64,000 bases of DNA from Thermaurantiacus tibetensis (GTDB lineage Bacteria > Pseudomonadota > Alphaproteobacteria > Sphingomonadales > Sphingomonadaceae): the NCBI RefSeq assembly GCF_015354055.1, contig NZ_JACHTM010000002.1, positions 124,001 to 188,000 on the forward strand, read 5' to 3'. Position 1 is the stretch's first letter; each line of letters starts with the position of its first letter. The notes beneath the pieces were generated by a model. The model did not search any database, was not told the DNA's origin, and was given only the letters and a program-made list of their open reading frames with translations. Below, one piece after another: positions 28,519 to 42,022 of this stretch. The position numbers were made by a program, and so were the translations under genes.

Positions 28519-28569
28519 TGTCCTGTCCTCTTCACTCCACGCTTTGTCGACCCCGATTGCGAGACAAGG

Positions 28570-30642
<2,073 letters not shown>

Positions 30643-30678
30643 GGTCTAGACCTCCGGCAAGGCGTGGCGGGGCAGGGG

Positions 30679-31149
30679 TTACCAGCGGTAGTGCGAGAAG
30701 GCGCGGTTGGCCTCGGCCATCCGGTGCGTGTCCTCGCGCTTCTTGACGGCCGAGCCGCGGTTGTTCGAGGCCTCGATGAGCTCGGCCGAGAGCCGGGCCG
30801 ACATGGTCTTTTCCGAGCGGTTGCGCGCAGCCGCGATCAGCCAGCGGATGGCAAGCGCCTGGGCGCGCTCGGGGCGCACCTCGACCGGCACCTGGTAGGT
30901 CGCCCCGCCGACACGGCGGGAGCGGACCTCGACCATGGGCTTCACGTTGTCGAGCGCCTCGTGGAACACGTCGAGCGGCGCGCGCTTCAGGCGCGCCTCG
31001 ATCGTGTCGAGCGCGGAGTAGACGATCGACTCGGCGACCGACTTCTTCCCTTCCATCATGACCAGGTTCATGAACTTGGTCAGCACCTGGTCCCCGTAGC
31101 GGGGGTCGGGCAGGATCTCGCGCTTCTCGGGGCGACGACGACGGGACAT
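30679..31149 (-). CDS. rpsG: 30S ribosomal protein S7
   Basis: 156 residues beginning [40 protein letters not shown] core. Nucleates the 30S head and is the str-operon repressor in E. coli. Confidence 0.98.
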   Translation of the reverse strand: MSRRRRPEKREILPDPRYGDQVLTKFMNLVMMEGKKSVAESIVYSALDTIEARLKRAPLDVFHEALDNVKPMVEVRSRRVGGATYQVPVEVRPERAQALAIRWLIAAARNRSEKTMSARLSAELIEASNNRGSAVKKREDTHRMAEANRAFSHYRW

Positions 31150-31163
31150 GGGCTCCTACCTTC

Positions 31164-31535
31164 TCACTTCGGCCGCTTGGCGCCGTACTTCGAGCGCGAC
31201 TGCCTGCGGTCCTTGACCCCTTGGGTGTCGAGCACGCCGCGGAGCACATGGTAGCGCACGCCCGGCAGGTCCTTCACCCGGCCGCCGCGAATCAGCACGA
31301 CCGAGTGCTCCTGCAGGTTGTGGCCCTCGCCCGGGATGTAGCCGATGACCTCGAAGCCGTTGGTGAGCCGGATCTTGGCCACCTTGCGGAGCGCCGAGTT
31401 CGGCTTCTTCGGCGTCGTCGTGTAGACGCGCGTGCACACCCCGCGCTTCTGCGGGCAGGCCTCCATCGCGGGCACCTTGTTGCGCGCCCGCTGGGGCTCG
31501 CGGCCCTTGCGAATCAGCTGGTTGATCGTCGGCAT
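31164..31535 (-). CDS. rpsL: 30S ribosomal protein S12
   Basis: 123 residues beginning [20 protein letters not shown]. The segment [13 protein letters not shown] keeps the lysine whose substitution gives streptomycin resistance, and the second hot spot ([10 protein letters not shown]) is also unchanged, so this S12 looks streptomycin-sensitive. First gene of the str operon. No clear -35/-10 was found in the 157-bp upstream region; a GC-rich hairpin (31571-31592, 7-bp stem) sits in the leader. Confidence 0.98.
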   Translation of the reverse strand: MPTINQLIRKGREPQRARNKVPAMEACPQKRGVCTRVYTTTPKKPNSALRKVAKIRLTNGFEVIGYIPGEGHNLQEHSVVLIRGGRVKDLPGVRYHVLRGVLDTQGVKDRRQSRSKYGAKRPK

Positions 31536-31638
31536 GCGCGTCCTTCGAACCTTCACCCAAAGCAAACGAGCCCTCCCCGTGCCGAGGGAGAGCCCTCCAC
31601 GTTGCCGTGGCCCGCTCAAGGGTTGGGAGAACCATGAC

Positions 31639-31675
31639 GGCGCGGCGCACCGCGCCACGACCTTCCGGACGGAAG
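31639..31675 (-). other. two hairpins after the GGDEF-EAL gene
   Basis: Just past the stop of the GGDEF-EAL gene the transcript can fold CTTCCG/CGGAAG (31662-31675) and then GGCGCGG/CCGCGCC with a 4-nt loop (31639-31656). There is no U-run. They may be a weak terminator insulating the str operon, or part of its leader. Confidence 0.35.
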
Positions 31676-31692
31676 CTGCGTTTAGGCCATGC

Positions 31693-33894
31693 CTACGACC
31701 AGCCCGTGAGCGAGCGCGGCCCATAGCGCCGCACCCCCGGCGCGTCAACTGCCGGCTCCCCGCCCTCGGCCTCCTGCCGGCCGAGGAGCTCGGCAATGGC
31801 CTCCGCGCTTCGCGCCGAATGGAACAGCCAGCCCTGCAGCGCGCAGCAGCCGACCCGCCGCGCCACCTGAAGATGGGCATCGGTCTCGATGCCCTCGGCC
31901 ACGACCTCGATGTCGAGCGCGGAGGCGATGCGGGCAGTCGCCTCGAGGATGGTGACGCTCTGCGGCCGCTGGACCGCCTCTTCGACGAGGCTGCGGTCGA
32001 TCTTGACCTTGTCGAAGGCGAACCGGCGCAGGAAGCCGATCGACGCATAGCCGGTGCCGAAGTCGTCGAGCGAGAGGCGGACGCCGAGCGCCCGGATGCG
32101 GTCGAGCATGGCCGCCGCGCGATCCGCGTCCTCGACGAGGCAGGTCTCCGTCAGCTCGAGTTCCAGCCGCGCGGCGGGAAAACCGGTCCGGGCGAGGATG
32201 GCCGCGATCTCCTCGGCAAGCTCGGGGTTGCGGAGCTGCGCCGCCGAGACGTTGACGGCGAGCCGCAGCGGCGCCCAGGGGAGCGCATCCCGGCAGGCGC
32301 GCTCGAGGACGAAGAGGCCGATCGCGTTGATGAGCCCCGTCTCCTCGGCCACGGGGATGAAGACGGCCGGGCTGACCCGGCCCAGGCTCGGGCTCGACCA
32401 GCGGAGCAATGCCTCGACCGCAACAATGCGGCGGCCGCTCGCGTCCATGAGCGGCTGGTAGACGAGCTCGAACCCGCCCGTCTTGAGCGCGTCCCGGAGC
32501 TCCTGCTCGATCCGGTGGGCATCGGCCTGCCGCTGGTCGTGGACGTCAGAATAGACGACCATCTGTCCCCGCCCCCCGCGCTTGGCCGCATACATGGCCA
32601 CATCCGCCCGGCGCAGGAGCTCGCTTGCGTCCGCCTCTCCAAGCGTGCCGTGCGCAAGACCAATGCTCGAGCCGATCGAGAGCGTGATCTCGCCGATCCG
32701 GAACGGCTCCTCGAGCACGGCGAGCAGGCGCCGGGCGATGTCCTGCCCGCGCGCAAGACTGTTGGGGCCCGAGACCACCACGGCGAACTCGTCCCCGCCG
32801 AGGCGTCCGACCTGGCCGTCGGCGCCGCAGATGGCGGTGAGCCGGCGGGCGAAGGCTAGAAGCAGGTGGTCCCCGGCCATATGCCCGTAATTGTCGTTGA
32901 CTGCCTTGAACCCGTCGAGGTCAAGCATCGCGACGGTCACGCTTCCGCCACCAAGCAGACCCCGCCCAAGCGCGTCGCGGATGGCGCGCCGGTTGGGCAG
33001 GCCGGAGAGCCCGTCGAGCAGCGCCTGGCGCGCAAGCTCCTCGGCCTGCCGCCAAGCCTTGCGCACGCCTGCCAGGCCCAGGAGGAGGAGAAGCGCGCCG
33101 ACCCCGGCCAGCCATGGCAGGAGTTCGGCGAGTGCCCGCTGGCCGACCGGCGTGCCCGTCCAGGTGAGCCAGGCCAGCGGCTCGCCATCGTCCCGCGGCA
33201 GCCGGAGGGCGTGAGCGCGGTCCGTGGGCGGGTCGAAGGCAAGCCGCAGGCCCTTGACCTGGAGAGTCCTTTCGAGCGACTCGAGTTCCTCGGCACCCAC
33301 CTCCTTGGCGAAGACGAGGATGTCGGGGCCTGCTGCGGGAACTGTCGCTGCAAGCTCCGCGGACTCGGGAAGCACCACGTCGCGGCCGACGAAGAAGAGC
33401 CGGTCCCCGGCGCGCAGCAGGCCGCTTGCGGCATGGGGCAGGTCCGGCAGGCGCGACCGCATGGCCAGCTGGTCGGCCGAGGGCCTTGCAATCCGCTCCG
33501 CCGGCAGGGGCGCACCGCCGGCGTAGCCGAGCCGCGGCGTGCCATCCGCCCGCAGCTGGAGCGCGACGTCATAGCCGCGGCCGTCCCGCGTCACGTAGGC
33601 AAAGCTTTCCTCGAAGAAGGGCGTGAGCGCCTGCGAAACGTAGCTCGCCCGCGCCATGTCGTTCCAGTAGGCGTTGTCGTGGACGAGCGCTTCCATCGCC
33701 TCGAGCTGGAGCTCAATGGCGGCGTGGAGCGCGCGGCGCGTCCGCTCGCTCTCGAGCCCATCCACCGTCAGCGTGTAGTCGCGGACAAGGCCGAAGGCCG
33801 CGCCAGCCACCAGCAGCACGAGGAGCAGGTTCGGCAGGACCACCCGCAACGCCTCGCGCCGGAACGAGGCGCCCTGCCCCAGGGATTCCGTCAT
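31693..33894 (-). CDS. membrane GGDEF-EAL cyclic-di-GMP protein
   Basis: 733 residues. A transmembrane helix (~17-37) and a periplasmic sensor region (~38-255, resembling CHASE4: [14 protein letters not shown]) come first, then a second helix (~262-280). The GGDEF domain has intact RLGGDEF. The EAL domain has EALLRW, NVSA, ELTE, DDFGTGY, KID and AEGIET, all retained. Both diguanylate cyclase and phosphodiesterase activities are therefore possible. The usual RxxD inhibitory site before GGDEF reads CGAD with one extra residue, so product inhibition may be lost. It could control biofilm or exopolysaccharide output. It lies directly upstream of rpsL on the same strand. Confidence 0.9.
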   Translation of the reverse strand: MTESLGQGASFRREALRVVLPNLLLVLLVAGAAFGLVRDYTLTVDGLESERTRRALHAAIELQLEAMEALVHDNAYWNDMARASYVSQALTPFFEESFAYVTRDGRGYDVALQLRADGTPRLGYAGGAPLPAERIARPSADQLAMRSRLPDLPHAASGLLRAGDRLFFVGRDVVLPESAELAATVPAAGPDILVFAKEVGAEELESLERTLQVKGLRLAFDPPTDRAHALRLPRDDGEPLAWLTWTGTPVGQRALAELLPWLAGVGALLLLLGLAGVRKAWRQAEELARQALLDGLSGLPNRRAIRDALGRGLLGGGSVTVAMLDLDGFKAVNDNYGHMAGDHLLLAFARRLTAICGADGQVGRLGGDEFAVVVSGPNSLARGQDIARRLLAVLEEPFRIGEITLSIGSSIGLAHGTLGEADASELLRRADVAMYAAKRGGRGQMVVYSDVHDQRQADAHRIEQELRDALKTGGFELVYQPLMDASGRRIVAVEALLRWSSPSLGRVSPAVFIPVAEETGLINAIGLFVLERACRDALPWAPLRLAVNVSAAQLRNPELAEEIAAILARTGFPAARLELELTETCLVEDADRAAAMLDRIRALGVRLSLDDFGTGYASIGFLRRFAFDKVKIDRSLVEEAVQRPQSVTILEATARIASALDIEVVAEGIETDAHLQVARRVGCCALQGWLFHSARSAEAIAELLGRQEAEGGEPAVDAPGVRRYGPRSLTGWS

Positions 33895-33990
33895 GCCCGG
33901 AAGTTACGGCACGACCATTGGCCGTTTTCAGCGTGGAAAGGCGCTCTGGAGCGGGCGTTCCAGCGTGAACGCGCGGAAGGGCTGTGACGG

Positions 33991-35253
33991 TCAGCGGCGG
34001 TCGGCCACCATCGTCCCGCCCTTGATGACGACGGCAACCCGCTCGAGCTCGGTCACGTCGGCGAGCGGATCGCCGGCCACCGCCACCATGTCGGCGAAGC
34101 GGCCCGGCGCGATCTGCCCAAGGTCGCCCGTCTTCTCGAGCGCTTCGGCGGCGTTGACGGTTGCCGCGCGGATCGCTTCCAAGGGCGTCATCCCGTAGCG
34201 CACCATGACCGCGAACTGGCGCGGCGCCTGGTCGTGGGGCATGACGCCGGCATCCGAGCCGAACACCATGCGCACGCCCGCGCGATGGGCCTTGCGGAAA
34301 TTCTCGCGCTGGGCGTCCGCCACCTCGCGGTCCTTCCGGAGATTGTCCTCGAGCACGCCGTATTTCCGGCCCTCGGCCTGGGTGAATTCGGTGTTGTAGA
34401 TGTCCATCGAGAGGAAGGTGCCGCGTTCCTTCGCAAGCCGGATGCCCTCGTCGTCGATGAGGCTCGCGTGCTCGATCGTGGTGATCCCGGCGCGGATCGC
34501 CGCCTTGATGCCCGCAGTGCCGTGGGCGTGGGCGGCGGTCGTCAGGCCCCACATGCGCGCTTCCTCGACGATGGCGCGAAGCTCCTCCTCGCGCTGCTGC
34601 TGCTGGCCCACCTCGGTGTTGCGGCTGAAGACGCCACCGGTCGCGCAGGTCTTGATGACCTCGGCACCGAACTTGCGCGCCTCGCGCACCCTGGCGCGCA
34701 GCGCCTCGGGCCCGTCGGCGATGCCGGCGGCCTTCTGCGCAAGGCTCGGGGGCAGCCAGTTGTTGTCGCAGTGGCCGCCCGTTGCGCCGAGCGCATGCGT
34801 TGCCGGGACGATGCGGGGGCCCGGGATGCGCCCGTCGTCGATCGCCTGCTTCAGCGCCACGTCGTCGTAGCGGCCCGAGCCGACGTTGCGGACGGTCGTG
34901 AAGCCGACCTTGAGCATTGCCTCGGCATTGGCCGCGCCGACGAGGGTCCAGTAGCCGTCGGTCTTGAGGAACCGGTCGACGCGGCCGATCCGCGGATCGC
35001 TCGTCAGATGGGTGTGCATGTCGATGAGGCCGGGCAGCAGCGTCAGGCCGGGAAGGTCGATCCGCTTCGCATCGGCCGGGGCCCTGCTGCCGTCGGTCGA
35101 GACGATCCGCCCGTCGGTGACGACAATGACCGGGTTCGGGACCATCCGCCCGGAGACGACGTCGACCATGCGTGCCGCCGTGATGACCACCGTCTCGGCG
35201 GCTGCGGGCGCGGCGAGCATGACCGCCGCGAGGGCGACGAGGGCGCGGGTCAC
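33991..35253 (-). CDS. exported amidohydrolase, imidazolonepropionase/prolidase-like
   Basis: 420 residues from a GTG that overlaps the stop of the upstream enoyl-CoA hydratase gene (GTGA). The first ~20 residues form a signal peptide ending AAPAAAE. Metal-site motifs: MHTHL, the lysine in EVIKTCATGG (likely carbamylated), HAHG, HASL and GSDAG, in the order typical of the amidohydrolase superfamily. Related periplasmic proteins cleave Xaa-Pro dipeptides or similar amides; the substrate here is unknown. Confidence 0.85.
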   Translation of the reverse strand: MTRALVALAAVMLAAPAAAETVVITAARMVDVVSGRMVPNPVIVVTDGRIVSTDGSRAPADAKRIDLPGLTLLPGLIDMHTHLTSDPRIGRVDRFLKTDGYWTLVGAANAEAMLKVGFTTVRNVGSGRYDDVALKQAIDDGRIPGPRIVPATHALGATGGHCDNNWLPPSLAQKAAGIADGPEALRARVREARKFGAEVIKTCATGGVFSRNTEVGQQQQREEELRAIVEEARMWGLTTAAHAHGTAGIKAAIRAGITTIEHASLIDDEGIRLAKERGTFLSMDIYNTEFTQAEGRKYGVLEDNLRKDREVADAQRENFRKAHRAGVRMVFGSDAGVMPHDQAPRQFAVMVRYGMTPLEAIRAATVNAAEALEKTGDLGQIAPGRFADMVAVAGDPLADVTELERVAVVIKGGTMVADRR

Positions 35254-36029
35254 CCCTGTGCCCTTCCGCGCGCCATCACCGCCGCGCGGCGCTGCTCCAC
35301 CTCCTCCGGGCTGACGGCGCGGTTGGCGACCCGCGCGCGCCCGGTCTCGAGCGCCAGCGCCTCCCCGAACGGCAGGGCGAAGCCGTCGTCGATGAGGGCC
35401 TTGTAGGCCGAAAGGAAATGCGGATCGATCGAGGCCATGTCGGCGGCAAGCCGGCGCGCAGCCGGCAGCAGCTCGCCAGCAGGCAGCACCCGGTTGACGA
35501 GGCCCCAGCGCTCGGCGGTGGCGGCGTCGAGGAAGTTGCCGGTGAACGACAGCTCCTTTGCCCGCGAGATGCCGATCAAGCGCGAGAGCTTCTGCGAAAG
35601 CCCCCAGCCCGGCATGATGCCGACGCGCGCGTGGGTGTCGGCGAAGCGGGCATTCTCGGAAGCCAGGAGCACGTCGCAGGCGAGCGCCAGCTCGAAGCCG
35701 CCGGTGATGGCAACCCCGTTGATCGCGCCGATGACCGGCTTCCGGCACTGCTCGACTGCACGGCAGGGGTTGGCATCGGCGGTGGTGCCGGTCGCGTCGT
35801 CCATGGCGGCCGGGTCGGCCCCCAGTTCCTTGAGATCGAGCCCGGCCGAGAAGGCCCTGGTGCCAGCACCCGTCAGCACCACGGCGCGCACGTCGGCGCG
35901 CGCGTCCATCTCGCCCATCACTCGCGCGAGCTCCGCCCGGAGCGCGCGCGAGAGCGCGTTCATCGCCTCCGGCCGGTTGAGCGTGACGACCGCCACGCCA
36001 TCCGCGACCTCGACCTCGACCAGCGCCAT
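35250..36029 (-). CDS. enoyl-CoA hydratase/isomerase family protein
   Basis: A 259-residue crotonase-fold protein: oxyanion-hole segments AFSAGLDLKE and GAINGVAITGGFELALACD. The first catalytic Glu (in GFELAL) is present. At the position of the second (PE in rat crotonase) the sequence reads THARVGIMPGWG, with His instead. A simple hydratase reaction is therefore doubtful; isomerase or another crotonase activity is possible. Coupled to the amidohydrolase downstream by a GTGA overlap. Confidence 0.85.
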   Translation of the reverse strand: MALVEVEVADGVAVVTLNRPEAMNALSRALRAELARVMGEMDARADVRAVVLTGAGTRAFSAGLDLKELGADPAAMDDATGTTADANPCRAVEQCRKPVIGAINGVAITGGFELALACDVLLASENARFADTHARVGIMPGWGLSQKLSRLIGISRAKELSFTGNFLDAATAERWGLVNRVLPAGELLPAARRLAADMASIDPHFLSAYKALIDDGFALPFGEALALETGRARVANRAVSPEEVEQRRAAVMARGRAQG

Positions 36030-36058
36030 GCCGTTCCTCCCCGCCCTGTCTGCCCGTC

Positions 36059-37318
36059 CTAGAGCGGCCGGGCAAGCGCCGCCAGCCCTGCGGAGCCGCC
36101 GATCGCGACGGCCGTGACGACGAGCGGCACCGCGGCCGGCCAGCCGCGCCGCACGCCGCCGATGGCCAGCACGATGCCGGTCTTCCAGAGCGTGTTGGCA
36201 ATGGCCGCGAAGGCCAGCAGCAGGCCGCCCGTCCGCGGGGCCACGGCATCGGCCGGAAGCTGCGAGAGGACAAGGATGGCGGCATCCACGTCGGCGAGCC
36301 CGGTCACGGCGAGTACCGCGCCGATGCCGAGCCCGCCCACCTGCCTGAGCAGCCAGCGCGAGAGGAGGACGAGCCCGGCGACGAGCGCGGCCAGCCCGAA
36401 GGCCGGCGCGAAGTCGAGCGGGTTGCCCAGCCGGACCGGCCCGGCGGTGCCCGTGCCACCGGCACTGCGGACGAGCCGCAGGGCGAGCAGCACCTGGACG
36501 GCAAGCGCAGGCAGGAGGACGAGGGCCAGCGATGGCAGGGCCCCAAGGGCAAGAAGGCCGGTGAGCACCAGCATCCGCGCGAGCATCACGGCCGAGGCAA
36601 GCGAGATGCCCGCAGCAAGAGCGGCCGAAGGCGCCTCCGGTTCGCGCAGCCTTCGGGCATAGGCCGCGGTCACCGCTCCGGAGGAGACGAGTGCGCCCAC
36701 CGCGGCGGTGACGAGAAGCCCCTTCCCCGGCCCGAGCCGCCGGGTGAGCGCGTAGCCGACGAACGAGAGGCCGAGTACGAACACCACCACCAGCCAGAGC
36801 TGGCGCGGGTTCCACGCCTCCAGCGGCCCCATCGACCGGTCCGGCATGAGGGGCAGGATGACGAGCGCGACGATGGCGAAGCGGGCCACCGCCTCCATCT
36901 CGGCGCCGCTGATGCCGCGCAGCAGCTCATGGAGCCGCCCGCGCGAGGCGAGGATGAGGGTCATGACCGCCGCGACCGCCAGCGCCTCCACGCCCCGCCC
37001 CGAGGCGGCGAGCCAGCCGAGCCCGAGCGTGATGAGCCCGGCAAGCGCGCCAGTGGCCGACCGGCCGTGCGGCTCGGCACTTGCGCGGACATAGCCGGCC
37101 ACCACGAGCGTCACGCCGCCCGCCACCAGGATCACGGCAAGCGGCTGCGGCAGGAGCGCGGCAAGCCCGCCGGCCAGCCCGAGCAGCCCGAAGGTACGGA
37201 AGCCGGCGACGCGCGTGCCGGCCTCGGCCGCGCGCGCCTGCCAGCCGCGCTCGAGCCCGACGAGAAGGCCGACGGCAAGCGCCAGCGCAAGGGGCGCGAG
37301 ATCGGGGAGACGCTCCAC
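36059..37318 (-). CDS. MgtC/SapB-DUF4010 membrane protein
   Basis: 419 residues, GTG start, with about 11-12 hydrophobic segments. The N-terminal MgtC-like motif is GLLVGLERGW followed by GFRTFGLLGLAGG; the C-terminal half matches DUF4010 in pattern (GLADVDAAILVLSQL). The function is not established; MgtC-like proteins are linked to Mg2+ and acid stress. It lies 29 bp upstream of the enoyl-CoA hydratase gene. Confidence 0.8.
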   Translation of the reverse strand: MERLPDLAPLALALAVGLLVGLERGWQARAAEAGTRVAGFRTFGLLGLAGGLAALLPQPLAVILVAGGVTLVVAGYVRASAEPHGRSATGALAGLITLGLGWLAASGRGVEALAVAAVMTLILASRGRLHELLRGISGAEMEAVARFAIVALVILPLMPDRSMGPLEAWNPRQLWLVVVFVLGLSFVGYALTRRLGPGKGLLVTAAVGALVSSGAVTAAYARRLREPEAPSAALAAGISLASAVMLARMLVLTGLLALGALPSLALVLLPALAVQVLLALRLVRSAGGTGTAGPVRLGNPLDFAPAFGLAALVAGLVLLSRWLLRQVGGLGIGAVLAVTGLADVDAAILVLSQLPADAVAPRTGGLLLAFAAIANTLWKTGIVLAIGGVRRGWPAAVPLVVTAVAIGGSAGLAALARPL

Positions 37319-37380
37319 GCCGGACCCCTAGCAGAAGGTGAAGATCTGATGACAGCCGCGTGCGCAGCGCCCGCCGGCCA

Positions 37381-38211
37381 TCACGCGGGGTAGTGGGGCT
37401 CGGGCCGCTCGAGAAGACCCTCCCAGTGGACGAGGCTGGGACTGGGCGGGAGAGGCACGGGGCGGCCGGCACGGAAGGCCCATTCGCCGCGGTCGCAGTC
37501 CGCGGCGCGGACATAGCCGTTGATGAGAAGGCGGCGGGCGTGGCCGCTCCGGTTCGCGCCCGAGGCGTGGACGGTAAACGGCGACCAGAGCGCGAGATCG
37601 CCGGGCGCAAGGTGGAGCGGAACCTGCGCGGCCGGGTCGAGCCCTGCGGCGACAAGTTCGGAATCGTCGAGGGCGCGGCCGAGCACCGGGCCGGCCTGCG
37701 CCATGCCGAGCTCGCCGAGCAGGTGCGAGCGCGGGATCACGCGCAGGCAGCCGCTCGCCTCGTCGTGCGGGTCGATGGCAAGCCCGGTCTGGACATAGCT
37801 CGTCGCCAGGTTCCGGAAGGCCTCGCGCGGCCGGCGCGAGCGGCTGTCCTGGTGCCAGGCGAAGTCGGCGCCGGCTCCTTTCGGCTTCCAGTGGATCTGG
37901 TGGATGATCTGCTTGAGGTCAGGCCCGAGCAGGGGCGCAAGGAGGTCCGCATAGCGCGGGTGGGTGCGGAAGGCTTCGAGGCCCGGGTGGTGCCACACGG
38001 GCCACTGCGCCATGCGCAGCGCCGGCGGCGGACCCGGGCGAGTGTCATAGTAAAGGTTGCCGTGGCGGAACGGGCGGCCGTGGGCGAGCGCCTCGGCCTC
38101 GACGGCCTCTGCCAGCGCGGCAAGCGCGGCGACGGCCTCCCCGTCGAGGAAGCCGCGCACCACGGCATAGCCCTCGGCGCAATAGCGCGCGGCGACGGCC
38201 TCCGGGTCCAT
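37381..38211 (-). CDS. phytanoyl-CoA dioxygenase (PhyH) family protein
   Basis: A 276-residue Fe(II)/2-oxoglutarate-dependent oxygenase: HxD motif in WHQDS (near residue 118), distal His in FTVHASGAN (near 217) and an Arg for 2-oxoglutarate (RRLLINGY) follow in the proper order. It hydroxylates an unknown small molecule or acyl-CoA. Spacers of 62 and 66 bp to its neighbours leave room for promoters, but none is clear. Confidence 0.83.
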   Translation of the reverse strand: MDPEAVAARYCAEGYAVVRGFLDGEAVAALAALAEAVEAEALAHGRPFRHGNLYYDTRPGPPPALRMAQWPVWHHPGLEAFRTHPRYADLLAPLLGPDLKQIIHQIHWKPKGAGADFAWHQDSRSRRPREAFRNLATSYVQTGLAIDPHDEASGCLRVIPRSHLLGELGMAQAGPVLGRALDDSELVAAGLDPAAQVPLHLAPGDLALWSPFTVHASGANRSGHARRLLINGYVRAADCDRGEWAFRAGRPVPLPPSPSLVHWEGLLERPEPHYPA

Positions 38212-38277
38212 GGCCCGGTTCCTAGCCGGCCGACGTTGCAGGCGAAAGGCAGTCCCTGGAGCCCCCGGAGCGCGCCT

Positions 38278-41061
<2,784 letters not shown>

Positions 41062-41108
41062 CAGGAGCCTTCATCGCCACGCGGCGCACGCGCGCCCGCA
41101 TGCTCCGC

Positions 41109-41137
41109 GAGATAGGCCCGGGGAGGCCAGGGGTCAA
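41109..41137 (-). promoter_or_regulatory. housekeeping promoter of secA
   Basis: TTGACC (41132-41137) and TATCTC (41109-41114) with exactly 17 bp between. Predicted start near 41102, about 41 nt before the secA ATG. Confidence 0.7.
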
Positions 41138-41167
41138 CGCGGGGAACGGGCCTTCACCATGCTGCCG

Positions 41168-41183
41168 GGCGGGACTGCCCGCC
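41168..41183 (-). terminator. possible weak terminator after the PEP-CTERM gene
   Basis: A 6-bp perfect GC stem (GGCGGG/CCCGCC) with a 4-nt loop begins about 23 nt after the stop codon at 41207. No U-run follows, so readthrough into secA is plausible. Confidence 0.35.
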
Positions 41184-41206
41184 AGGAGCCGCGCCGGAAC
41201 TTCCTG

Positions 41207-41803
41207 TCAGGCGAGGGCAGTCTGCCGCCGACGCGCCGCGACGCCCACGAGGCCGAAGCCGGCGATCATCAGCGCCCAGGTGCCGGGCTCGGGGATGCGC
41301 CCGACCACGCCCGCGAACCGGACGTCGCCCGACGACGTGAAGGTGAGAAGGCCACCGGAGGTCGGCACATCGACGAACTGGTGCAGCGCGAAGACGCCGG
41401 ACCCGGTCACCGGGCCGAAGCTGGCCGAGAGGTCGACCGGCGCGCCAAGGTAGAAATCGAAGAGGTCGAGCCCGCTGTTGAGGAATGCCGACCGCGAGAA
41501 GAAGACCGCCAGATTGGTGTAGTTGAGCCCGAGACGGGTCGCCTCCACGATGACGAGGCCGGACGCGGAGGGGATGTCGACCACCGCCGAGACGAGGGGA
41601 TCAAGGACGTCGGCATTCGGATCCGGATAGAAGTCGGCCAGGTTCCCGGTCAGCGTGATGGTGAACGCACCCTGCCAGTCCGATGCGTTGAGCTGGCCCG
41701 TCCCCGACCCCGTGATGGTGTAGACGGCAGTCGTCGCCATGACGGGAGCTGCCGCAAGAAGGGTGCCGACCACCGCCACACCCGCCAGGATCCGCATGGC
41801 CAT
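41207..41803 (-). CDS. PEPxxWA-CTERM sorting domain protein
   Basis: 198 residues. An N-terminal Sec signal peptide (cleavage near residue 23, APVMA/T) is followed by a Ser/Thr/Gly/Asp-rich, probably beta-structured, secreted domain with no Cys. The C-terminal tripartite signal is PEPGTW at ~171, a hydrophobic helix (ALMIAGFGLVGVAA), then RRR. Exosortases cleave such tails to release or anchor the protein at the envelope, usually where exopolysaccharide is made. An ideal AAGGAG precedes the ATG, and a consensus sigma-54 promoter lies 31 nt before it. The exosortase itself is not in this window. Confidence 0.88.
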   Translation of the reverse strand: MAMRILAGVAVVGTLLAAAPVMATTAVYTITGSGTGQLNASDWQGAFTITLTGNLADFYPDPNADVLDPLVSAVVDIPSASGLVIVEATRLGLNYTNLAVFFSRSAFLNSGLDLFDFYLGAPVDLSASFGPVTGSGVFALHQFVDVPTSGGLLTFTSSGDVRFAGVVGRIPEPGTWALMIAGFGLVGVAARRRQTALA

Positions 41804-41844
41804 TGTGCTCTCCTTTCCCTGCCGAACTTTCCCCGTCCTCGTTA

Positions 41845-41861
41845 AGCAAGACTCGTGCCAA
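41845..41861 (-). promoter_or_regulatory. sigma-54 (-24/-12) promoter of the PEP-CTERM gene
   Basis: TTGGCACG, four bases, TTGCT: a full match to the RpoN consensus on the minus strand, with GG at 41858-41859 and GC at 41846-41847. Predicted start near 41834, leader about 31 nt, followed by an ideal Shine-Dalgarno. Confidence 0.9.
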
Positions 41862-41932
41862 TCGCCCCGTAGAGCGGGAGGGATTGGTTTTCAGAGCGTT
41901 AGCGCGAAGCGACTCCCGCCAGCAGGCTTGCG

Positions 41933-41952
41933 AGCGTAAAAAAATCTGACAG
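41933..41952 (-). promoter_or_regulatory. candidate enhancer (UAS) shared with the left-edge promoter
   Basis: On the minus strand this begins CTGTCAGA, continues with seven Ts and ends ACGCT. It is 14/20 identical to the element at 28-47 and begins 93 bp upstream of the -24 GG. A second CTGTC lies 15 bp further upstream (41963-41967). The spacing differs from the left copy by 21 bp, so both lie on the same helical face. Activator binding is inferred. Confidence 0.5.
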
Positions 41953-42022
41953 TGGCGGCCGAGACAGCCCTGCGCACCCCGAGCGGTTCCGCTGCGCCCC
42001 AGGCTGCGCTACGGCGCGCGCC

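Noticed and set aside
34240-35253. The amidohydrolase frame extended upstream through the enoyl-CoA hydratase and DUF4010 region
   Set aside because: The extension is out of frame with real coding sequence there; the signal peptide after GTG 35253 marks the start.
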